Source: an uncultured Verrucomicrobium sp. (GTDB taxonomy: Bacteria > Verrucomicrobiota > Verrucomicrobiia > Methylacidiphilales > GAS474). From it: 6,218 bases of DNA. The notes under the pieces are model-generated. The model worked only from the letters and a program-made list of their open reading frames with translations, did no database searches and was not told the origin of the DNA. Below are positions 1 to 4,825 of this stretch, piece after piece. How positions within the stretch are numbered: position 1 is the first letter of the stretch; each line of letters opens with the position of its first letter. The translations under genes were made by a program, and so were the position numbers. The DNA lies in NCBI GenBank assembly GCA_903889845.1, contig CAISZB010000120.1:1-6218 (forward strand). The letters run 5' to 3'.

Positions 1-1
1 C

Positions 2-850
2 TCCTGCCCGACGCCCGACGAGCTCCGTTCCATCCTCATCTCCCGGATGATCGACCGGACCAACGGCGGAAGCCTCCTCTCCATCGTCGGGCGGCTCCGC
101 GACGTCATCACCTCGGTCCGCGACCAGGTCACCAACGACGCCTGGCGGATCGCGAACCAGCTGCCCGACGTCCTCCCCGCCCCGCTCGCCGTGGCCGCCG
201 CCGCCACGGCGGCAGCCGAGGCCGAGGTGGCCCCGACTCCCGGAGGCGAGGCCGACCTTAACCTGAACGCGATCCTCCTCCACCTCTCCGGCCTCAACGG
301 CGTCCTGGCGGAGAACCGGACCCATGACTTCGGCTGGCGCTTCATCGACATCGGGCGGCGGATCGAGCGCTCCCTCTACAGCTCCCGGATCATCACCGAG
401 GCGTTCTTCTCCAAGGAACCGGGCGCGGAGCGGCCCGACGGCGGCGGGGCCGGGGCGCTCTTCGAGACCCTCCTCGACGTCTTCGACGCCGTCATCGTCT
501 ACCGGGGGAAGTACGCCGTGATCCACCGGGACGCCGTCCTGGAGCTTCTCCTTTGCGACGAGGGGAACCCCCGCTCCCTCGTCGGGCAGCTCTCCCGGAT
601 GCTCGACGACCTGCTCGCCTTGCCGCGCGACGGGGAGGACGCCTACCGGCTGCCGGAGGAGCGGCTGGTGCTCCGCCTCCTGAACGACGTCCGCCTCATC
701 GAATTGAAAAAGGTCGGCCCCCGGGCGCTGGGCGTCATCGAGTCGGCGATGGGAGAATTGACCGGGCTCCTTTCCCGGCGCTTCTTCATCCACCTCCGCA
801 CCGCCTCGGTCGGGCGGGACGTCGCCTTGGATTTACCGGAAGCTGTCTAG
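2..850 (+). CDS. Alpha-E domain protein, C-terminal part (5' end outside window)
   Basis: The reading frame is open to the left edge with no stop, so this is the tail of a longer gene; the first internal ATG (47) falls inside conserved sequence and is not a credible start. The 282 visible residues match the helical alpha-E (DUF403) domain. A segment with a conserved Asn-rich turn and the pattern VRDQVTNDAWRI (about bases 107-142) is followed by FGWRFIDIGRRIERS (329-373), the most recognisable alpha-E signature, and then a second repeat-like segment around LLLCDEGNPRSLVG (about 548-589). An Ala-rich linker (167-256) interrupts the domain. In the family, alpha-E is often fused behind, or encoded next to, a circularly permuted ATP-grasp ligase and beside transglutaminases, as here. 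That upstream ligase part is inferred and not visible. Its biochemical role is unproven; it is predicted to act in peptide or amide ligation. Confidence 0.85.
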   Translation, partial: SCPTPDELRSILISRMIDRTNGGSLLSIVGRLRDVITSVRDQVTNDAWRIANQLPDVLPAPLAVAAAATAAAEAEVAPTPGGEADLNLNAILLHLSGLNGVLAENRTHDFGWRFIDIGRRIERSLYSSRIITEAFFSKEPGAERPDGGGAGALFETLLDVFDAVIVYRGKYAVIHRDAVLELLLCDEGNPRSLVGQLSRMLDDLLALPRDGEDAYRLPEERLVLRLLNDVRLIELKKVGPRALGVIESAMGELTGLLSRRFFIHLRTASVGRDVALDLPEAV

Positions 851-859
851 GAAAGCCGT

Positions 860-1747
860 ATGATCTTTGACGTCTACCACTGGACCGAGTACCGCTACGC
901 GGAGTCGGTTTCCCTCTCCCGGCACCAGGTCCGGATGCGGCCCCGGGACGGGGAGGGGCAGCGGGTCCTCTCCTCCTGGTTCGAGTTTTTGCCGAAGCCC
1001 TCCTCGGTCCGGGAACGGATCGACGCCTTCGGGAATCACGTGGCGGAGATCCTCGTCGATGAATCCCACCGGAACTTCCAAATCAAGTGCCTGAGCCGGG
1101 TCGAGACCTTCCCTCGGTCCGTCCCCGCCGCTGCCGACACCCCGGCCTGGGAGCAGGCCGTGGAGGCCCTGCGGGAGGCCTCCCTGGCCGATCCCCGCGC
1201 CTTCGCCTACCCCTCCCTCAACGCCCCGTGGAACGACGAAATCCGGGAATGGGCCGAGGCCAGCTTCCCCCCCGGCCTCCCCGTCCTGGCCGGGGCCCTC
1301 GACCTCTCCCGCCGGATCTTTTCTGAATTCACCTTCGACTCCGAGGCGACGACGGTCAGCACTCCCATTGCGGAGGTCTTCGAGAAGCGGCGCGGGGTCT
1401 GCCAGGACTTCGCCCACTTCCAGATCGTCTGCCTCCGCTCGATGGGGTTGGCGGCGCGCTACGTCAGCGGCTATCTGCGGACGGAACCCCCGCCCGGGCA
1501 GACCCGCCTCTTCGGGGCGGACGCCTCCCATGCCTGGACTTCCCTCTACTGCCCCGGCCATGGGTGGATCGACCTCGACCCGACGAACAACCGCCTCGTC
1601 GATAGCGATTACATCGTCATCGGCTGGGGGCGCGATTATGCCGACGTCAGCCTGATCCGGGGGACCCTGATCGGCGGCGGAGCCCATTCCCTCTACCTCT
1701 CCGTCGATGTTTCCCCGGCCTCCGAAGCCCAGGCTGTGGCAAAATAA
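860..1747 (+). CDS. Transglutaminase-like cysteine protease/amidase family protein
   Basis: This 295-residue protein has the two-part layout of bacterial transglutaminase-like proteins. An N-terminal beta domain (about residues 1-85, opening with the typical YHWTEYRYAESVSLSRHQVR pattern) precedes a papain-like core (about 155-255). The catalytic triad is visible: Cys181 in RRGVCQDFAH, His224 in ADASHAWTSLY and Asp240 in WIDLDPTNN. The C-terminal GGGAHSLYLSVDV strand is also typical. Bacterial members usually act as cysteine peptidases or amidases rather than protein crosslinkers. No signal peptide is present, so it is probably cytoplasmic. The ATG at 860 is supported by AGGA at 849-852, seven bases upstream, overlapping the stop of the preceding alpha-E gene. 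The 9-base gap indicates one operon. The pairing suggests this enzyme hydrolyses or transfers the linkage made by the ATP-grasp/alpha-E partner; that is inference, and its substrate is unknown. Confidence 0.92.
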   Translation: MIFDVYHWTEYRYAESVSLSRHQVRMRPRDGEGQRVLSSWFEFLPKPSSVRERIDAFGNHVAEILVDESHRNFQIKCLSRVETFPRSVPAAADTPAWEQAVEALREASLADPRAFAYPSLNAPWNDEIREWAEASFPPGLPVLAGALDLSRRIFSEFTFDSEATTVSTPIAEVFEKRRGVCQDFAHFQIVCLRSMGLAARYVSGYLRTEPPPGQTRLFGADASHAWTSLYCPGHGWIDLDPTNNRLVDSDYIVIGWGRDYADVSLIRGTLIGGGAHSLYLSVDVSPASEAQAVAK

Positions 1748-1748
1748 G

Positions 1749-1765
1749 CCGAAATCACCCGAAAT
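1749..1765 (+). repeat. Direct repeat CCGAAAT with 10-bp period
   Basis: CCGAAAT occurs at 1749-1755 and again at 1759-1765, so the copies start exactly 10 bp apart, about one helical turn. They lie just after the stop of the transglutaminase gene and just upstream of a -10-like GATAAT. This is the geometry of a site bound by a regulator on one DNA face, but two 7-base copies in a short AT-rich stretch could be chance. The second copy overlaps the loop of the hairpin at 1754-1775. Confidence 0.3.
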
Positions 1766-1775
1766 AGTGGGTGAT
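1754..1775 (+). terminator. Hairpin, possible weak intrinsic terminator
   Basis: A perfect 7-bp inverted repeat (ATCACCC at 1754-1760 and GGGTGAT at 1769-1775) encloses an 8-base loop and is followed by AATTTTA. It begins 7 bases after the transglutaminase stop, which is where a terminator of the alpha-E/transglutaminase operon would be expected. The U tract is short (TTTT at 1778-1781), so termination would be weak. The right arm also contains the ribosome-site-like GGTGA of a 17-codon ORF, so the stem could instead mask that site. Confidence 0.4.
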
Positions 1776-1831
1776 AATTTTATGCAAGTGCGTCAAAAAA
1801 CATTGGCATTTCGCCAAAAGATTTTAACTAA
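1773..1831 (+). promoter_or_regulatory. Candidate promoter region for the downstream reductase gene
   Basis: Two alternatives are visible upstream of the reductase gene. First, GATAAT at 1773-1778 matches the -10 consensus at 5 of 6 positions but has no -35 box; the CCGAAAT direct repeat occupies that place, as at activator-dependent promoters. Second, TTGGCA at 1803-1808 matches -35 at 5 of 6 positions, but the best -10 positions after it (around TAACTA, 1825-1830) are poor. The gene needs its own promoter if the upstream hairpin terminates transcription. The AT richness supports promoter activity in general, but which hexamer is used cannot be decided from sequence. Confidence 0.3.
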
Positions 1832-1835
1832 CTAA
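1782..1835 (+). CDS. Possible 17-codon leader ORF upstream of the reductase gene
   Basis: ATG at 1782 opens a 17-codon frame ending at TAA 1833-1835 and encoding MQVRQKTLAFRQKILTN, a basic, Gln-rich peptide with RQK twice. GGTGA at 1770-1774 lies 7 bases upstream, a good Shine-Dalgarno-like match at the right distance, and better than that of the reductase gene itself. The site sits in the right arm of a 7-bp hairpin, so its access could be conditional. The frame lies in the leader 32 bases before the reductase start. It has no Cys or Met codon run after the start, so classical sulfur-amino-acid attenuation is not suggested. A short ORF in AT-rich DNA may be chance, and it needs transcription to start upstream of 1770. 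Confidence 0.2.
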   Translation: MQVRQKTLAFRQKILTN

Positions 1836-1866
1836 GCAGGAACGTCGCTTTTCCCTTTCTTTCATT

Positions 1867-3036
1867 ATGTCCCAGTCCACCCCCGTCACCCCCTCCGTCT
1901 ACTCCCGCACGAACCCTTTTCCCGCCCGGCTTTCGGAAAACCGGCCGATCAGCGGCCCCCCCTCGAAGAAGGACACCCGCCACTTCGTCATCGACATCTC
2001 GGGCAGCGGCCTCGTCTATCACGCGGGCGATTCCCTCGGCGTCCTCGCCCAGAATCCCCCCGCCCTCGTCGATGAGATCCTGAAGCTCCTCTCCTTCGAC
2101 CCCGCCACCCCCGTCACCGGCCAAAAAACGGGAGGGACGGCGACGCTCCGCGAGACGCTCCTCACCGGCTACACGCTGAACCGCGTCGGGAAGAAGTTCG
2201 TGAAGGCGATCGTCGAGAAGCTCCCCGCCGGGGAGAAGAAAGACGCCCTCGCTGCCATCGTGGCGAACGACGAGGCCCTCGACGACTTCGTCTTCACCCG
2301 CGATTACGTCGATGTCCTCGTGGAATATCCCGGCGTCGCGCTGACGGTGGAGGAATTTCTCCCCCTCGTGAACAAGACCGCCCCGCGGCTCTACTCGATC
2401 GCCTCCTCCGCGCTGCCCTATCCGAATCACGTCCACCTCACCGTTGCCGTCGTCCGGTATGACACGCACGGGCGGGCGAAGAAGGGCCTGGCCTCGGGCT
2501 ACCTGGCCGACCACGCCGCGCTGAACGAGCCCGTCGTCCCCGTCTTCGTCCAGCCGACGCGCCACTTCCATCTGCCCGAGCCGGGCGTCCCGATGATCAT
2601 GGTCGGGCCCGGCACCGGCATCGCCCCCTTCCGCGCCTTCCTCCAGGAGCGGAAGTTCATCGGCGCGACGGGGAAGAACTGGCTCTTCTTCGGCGACCGG
2701 ACCCGCAAGGGCGACTTCCTCTACGAGGAGGAATTCGAGTCCTATCGCCGCTCCGGCCTCCTCACCCGCCTCGACACCGCCTTCTCCCGCGACCAGGAGA
2801 CGAAGGTCTACGTCCAGGACCGGATGATCGAGAACGGGGCCGAGCTTTGGAAATGGCTCCAGGAAGGGGCTTACTTCTACGTTTGCGGCGATGCGAAGCG
2901 GATGGCGAAGGACGTCCACCACGCCCTCATCGAGATCGCGGCGAAGCACGGCGGTCTCTCCCCGGAAAAGGCTGTCGAATACGTCGACGTCACCCTCTCG
3001 AAGACCGAAAAGCGCTACCTGAAGGACGTCTACTAG
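1867..3036 (+). CDS. CysJ-like FAD/NADPH reductase lacking the flavodoxin domain (sulfite reductase alpha-type)
   Basis: This 389-residue protein corresponds to the FAD/NADPH module of CysJ and cytochrome P450 reductases, but without the N-terminal FMN flavodoxin domain that makes E. coli CysJ about 600 residues. Visible motifs in order are: the FAD-domain start with DSLGVLAQN (55-63), the FAD site RLYSIASS (174-181), GLASGYLAD (207-215), the NADPH pyrophosphate loop GPGTGIAPFRAF (247-258), FFGDR (274-278), the NADPH-phosphate pattern SR at 307-308 with KVYVQ (313-317), YVCGDA (338-343), and a CysJ-like C-terminus KRYLKDVY with terminal Tyr389. It should pass electrons from NADPH through FAD to an unidentified acceptor such as a sulfite reductase hemoprotein or a free flavodoxin or ferredoxin. 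No hemoprotein gene is adjacent. No in-frame alternative start exists between this ATG and the stop at 1825. The start has no Shine-Dalgarno sequence, only a pyrimidine tract. Confidence 0.88.
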   Translation: MSQSTPVTPSVYSRTNPFPARLSENRPISGPPSKKDTRHFVIDISGSGLVYHAGDSLGVLAQNPPALVDEILKLLSFDPATPVTGQKTGGTATLRETLLTGYTLNRVGKKFVKAIVEKLPAGEKKDALAAIVANDEALDDFVFTRDYVDVLVEYPGVALTVEEFLPLVNKTAPRLYSIASSALPYPNHVHLTVAVVRYDTHGRAKKGLASGYLADHAALNEPVVPVFVQPTRHFHLPEPGVPMIMVGPGTGIAPFRAFLQERKFIGATGKNWLFFGDRTRKGDFLYEEEFESYRRSGLLTRLDTAFSRDQETKVYVQDRMIENGAELWKWLQEGAYFYVCGDAKRMAKDVHHALIEIAAKHGGLSPEKAVEYVDVTLSKTEKRYLKDVY

Positions 3037-3060
3037 GGTGAGGGTGCCCCGAAAGGCCGC

Positions 3061-3088
3061 TTGACCCCCGCCCCCATTTCCGAATACT
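3061..3088 (+). promoter_or_regulatory. Candidate promoter of the response-regulator operon
   Basis: TTGACC at 3061-3066 matches the -35 consensus at 5 of 6 positions, and AATACT at 3083-3088 matches the -10 consensus at 4 of 6 with a 16-base spacer. Initiation would fall near 3095, leaving a leader of roughly a dozen bases before the ATG at 3108. It lies in the only sizeable gap between the reductase and response-regulator genes. I found no convincing terminator hairpin in 3037-3060. Confidence 0.35.
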
Positions 3089-3107
3089 GAACCTAAAAAG
3101 ACGGCCT

Positions 3108-3485
3108 ATGAAGATCCTGAGCGTCGACGATTCGAAGATGGTCCACATGGTGGTGGCGAAGGCCCTGAAGAACTACGACGTGGTCCACCTCTCCGCGATG
3201 AACGGGGAAGAGGGCCTCGCCAAGGCGGCTTCGGAGAAGCCCGACCTGATCCTCCTGGACATCACCATGCCGGTGATGACCGGTTTGGAGGCCCTGACGA
3301 AGCTCAAGGCCGATCCCGCCACCTCCGCGATCCCCGTCGTGATGCTCACGGCGGAAAGCGCGACCGACAGCCAGACCTTCGCCTTCGAGCAGGGCGTGGA
3401 GAAGTACCTCACGAAGCCCTTCACCGAGGACATCCTCATCGCCTGCCTCTCCAGCATCATCCCCCTCACTCCCAAGGCGGCTTAG
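3108..3485 (+). CDS. Single-domain CheY-like response regulator
   Basis: At 125 residues this is one complete receiver domain with no output domain. All the phosphorylation residues are present: the acidic pair Asp7-Asp8 (SVDDSK), phosphoacceptor Asp51 (LILLDITMPVMTG), the switch Thr81 (VMLTAES) and Lys103 (YLTKPF). It should be phosphorylated by a histidine kinase encoded elsewhere and act by protein-protein contact, as CheY does at the flagellar motor or as phosphorelay intermediates do. No kinase, chemotaxis or flagellar gene is in the window, so the pathway is unknown. It is probably the first gene of a run with the membrane protein 19 bases downstream and the phosphatase after it. The ribosome site is weak (AAAAAGA about 12 bases upstream). 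Confidence 0.95.
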   Translation: MKILSVDDSKMVHMVVAKALKNYDVVHLSAMNGEEGLAKAASEKPDLILLDITMPVMTGLEALTKLKADPATSAIPVVMLTAESATDSQTFAFEQGVEKYLTKPFTEDILIACLSSIIPLTPKAA

Positions 3486-3504
3486 ACGGGGACTCGGAAA
3501 CGCG

Positions 3505-3954
3505 ATGAGTTCCCACATCGACGCGAGCGCGCTGGCCTCCCTGGCCTCGCTGCTCCTGTTTTTCGCCCTCTCCCTCGGCGGAGGGGCGCTCGCCTTCTTC
3601 ATCGCCTACCTCTTCTGGATCCGCCGCTTCGCCCGCCGGGTGGCCGGGTTGCAGGACACCGTCGTCGCCCTGGCGGCGGCACTCGTCTCGCCTTCCGATA
3701 AGGACGATAAAAAAGGACGGATCCCCGTCGGCGCTTCGTCTTCCCCCCGGAAGTCCGACAAGTCCGATAAGTCGGAGAAAGCGCAGAAGACCGCGGAGCC
3801 GGTCCGGATGCACATGGAGGGACGCGACATCGAGATTTTTTCGAACGAGGATGGGGAGGAGATCCGGATCGCGGAGACCCCCGACCGGCCCCTCACGGCC
3901 CGTGAACGGGACCGGATCATCGCCTACCTTCGCTGCGAGGGGTTTCTCTCCTGA
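3505..3954 (+). CDS. Small one-helix membrane protein of unknown function
   Basis: I do not recognise this 149-residue protein. A hydrophobic segment (about residues 10-38) is followed by RRFARR (40-45), which by the positive-inside rule puts the C-terminal part in the cytoplasm. A possibly helical stretch to about 62 leads to a highly charged, low-complexity region with SDKDDKK and KSDKSDKSEK (84-93). The tail (about 100-149) is more ordered-looking: MHMEGRDIEIFSNEDGEEIRI, then LTARERDRIIAYLRCEGFLS, a likely helix. The start at 3505 has GGAAA at 3496-3500 nearby. It follows the CheY-like gene by 19 bases and so is probably co-transcribed. A partner role for the regulator is possible but only suggested by position. 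Confidence 0.75.
   Translation: MSSHIDASALASLASLLLFFALSLGGGALAFFIAYLFWIRRFARRVAGLQDTVVALAAALVSPSDKDDKKGRIPVGASSSPRKSDKSDKSEKAQKTAEPVRMHMEGRDIEIFSNEDGEEIRIAETPDRPLTARERDRIIAYLRCEGFLS
3751..3777 (+). repeat. Three imperfect 9-bp tandem repeats coding KSD/KSD/KSE
   Basis: AAGTCCGAC, AAGTCCGAT and AAGTCGGAG lie in direct tandem and in frame in the membrane protein gene, encoding Lys-Ser-Asp, Lys-Ser-Asp, Lys-Ser-Glu. The unit keeps frame, so copy-number change would lengthen or shorten the charged linker without a frameshift. Expansion by slippage is the simplest origin. Confidence 0.7.
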
Positions 3955-3984
3955 CCCCGCGCCGCTCTTTCCCCCCTTTGTCTT

Positions 3985-4758
3985 ATGCCCGATTCCTTCC
4001 TCTCCCTCGCCCTGGAAAAGGCCTCCGTGGCGGCCCGCGCCGCCGGGGCCCGCCAGAAGGGGGCCCTCGGTTCCGTGATGGCCGTCGACCTCGCCACCGA
4101 CCACGACGTGAAGCTTCGCCTCGACTGCGAGTGCCAGGAGCTGATCACCCGGATGCTGCTCGAATCGTTCCCCACCCATTCCGTCTTCGGCGAGGAGGGC
4201 GGGAGTGCCTACGGCGTCACGGAATGGCAATGGATCGTCGATCCCATCGACGGCACGGTCAATTTCTTCCACAACTTCCCCCACTTCTGCTCCGCGATCG
4301 CCCTGCAACACAAGGGGGAGACGGTCGTCGCCGTCACCTACGACCCGAACCGGGACGAGCTCTTCACCGCCGTGAAAGGGGAGGGGGCCTTCGTCAACGG
4401 ACGGCGGCTGGCCGTCAGTTCCCGGGCGACGCTTCGGGAGGCGATGGTCTCCACCGGCTTCTCGAAGTCGAAGGAAGTCGTCGACCAGAGCATCGAGCTG
4501 GTCACCTTCTACGGCCTCAACGCCCAGAAACTGCGGATGAACGGCAGCGCCGCCCTCGACCTCGCCTACGTCGCAGCGGGCCGCCTCGACATCTACCAGG
4601 AGCGGAGCATCCGCCTTTGGGACGTCGCGGGCGGTTCCCTCCTGGTCCGGGAGGCGGGAGGCCTGATCGAGTTGACGCCCTACGAGGGCGAGCCCCATGG
4701 GTATACCCTCATCGCCAGCAACGGGAAGGTCCCGGTGCGGCGGTGGGGCGCGCAGTAG
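3985..4758 (+). CDS. Inositol monophosphatase family protein
   Basis: This 257-residue protein has the normal family length and all core motifs of Mg2+-dependent inositol-monophosphatase-type phosphatases. These are FGEEGG (68-73, metal ligands Glu70 and probably Glu71), WIVDPIDGTVNF (83-94, metal ligands Asp86 and Asp89), and the C-terminal signature LWDVAGGSLLVREAGG (211-226, metal ligand Asp213). It should dephosphorylate a small phosphate ester in the cytoplasm. Family members act on myo-inositol phosphate, histidinol phosphate, fructose-1,6-bisphosphate or 3'-phosphoadenosine-5'-phosphate, and the substrate cannot be read from these motifs. A CysQ-like role is conceivable because a CysJ-like gene is nearby, but the genes are separate units. 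It follows the membrane protein gene by 30 bases; its leader is pyrimidine-rich with no Shine-Dalgarno sequence. Confidence 0.92.
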   Translation: MPDSFLSLALEKASVAARAAGARQKGALGSVMAVDLATDHDVKLRLDCECQELITRMLLESFPTHSVFGEEGGSAYGVTEWQWIVDPIDGTVNFFHNFPHFCSAIALQHKGETVVAVTYDPNRDELFTAVKGEGAFVNGRRLAVSSRATLREAMVSTGFSKSKEVVDQSIELVTFYGLNAQKLRMNGSAALDLAYVAAGRLDIYQERSIRLWDVAGGSLLVREAGGLIELTPYEGEPHGYTLIASNGKVPVRRWGAQ

Positions 4759-4767
4759 CGCGGTGCC

Positions 4768-4792
4768 CGATCGCGCGCCATCGCCGCGATTG
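4768..4792. repeat. Inverted repeat between phosphatase and secreted-protein genes
   Basis: ATCGCG at 4770-4775 is the exact reverse complement of CGCGAT at 4785-4790, with a 9-base loop. A G-T pair and a C-G pair extend the stem to 8. No T tract follows on either strand, so it is a poor intrinsic terminator. It touches the putative -35 box at 4790, which would suit an operator. In such GC-rich sequence a chance occurrence is quite possible. Confidence 0.3.
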
Positions 4793-4818
4793 CGCTTGAG
4801 GCTGCTTTCGGATACCCT
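4790..4818 (+). promoter_or_regulatory. Weak candidate promoter for the secreted-protein gene
   Basis: TTGCGC at 4790-4795 and TACCCT at 4813-4818 are separated by exactly 17 bases. Each matches consensus at only 3 of 6 positions, in the TTG and TA...T positions that matter most. Initiation 7-8 bases after the -10 would fall at about 4825-4826, the first base of the ATG, which would give a leaderless mRNA. This agrees with the absence of a ribosome site close to that start. Confidence 0.22.
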
Positions 4819-4825
4819 GCCCGGC

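Noticed and set aside
833..1687. - strand open frame opposite the transglutaminase gene (284 codons)
   Set aside because: The opposite strand carries the catalytic triad and family pattern; this product is compositionally biased and unrecognisable.
1803..1817. Sigma-54 promoter, suggested by TTGGCA near a GC-containing element
   Set aside because: The required GC of the -12 element (TTGCA-like) is not at the right spacing; TTGGC-ATTTC-GCCAA is better read as a short inverted repeat.
1828..2949. Long - strand open frame opposite the reductase gene (373 codons)
   Set aside because: It is antisense to a gene with clear FAD and NADPH motifs, and its translation is low-complexity Gly/Glu/Val/Asp sequence without recognisable features.
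3037..3060. Terminator after the reductase gene
   Set aside because: GGGTG, GCCCC and GGCC blocks occur but do not pair into a stem longer than about 3 bp, and no T tract follows.
1867..4758. A sulfur-assimilation operon joining the CysJ-like reductase with the phosphatase as CysQ
   Set aside because: A 71-base gap with a candidate promoter, a response regulator and an unrelated membrane protein lie between them, and the phosphatase motifs do not distinguish CysQ from other family members.
4697..4825. N-terminal extension of the secreted-protein gene from ATG 4697
   Set aside because: It would overlap the phosphatase gene by 62 bases and bury the signal peptide that begins at 4826 behind an Arg-rich, unstructured-looking stretch.
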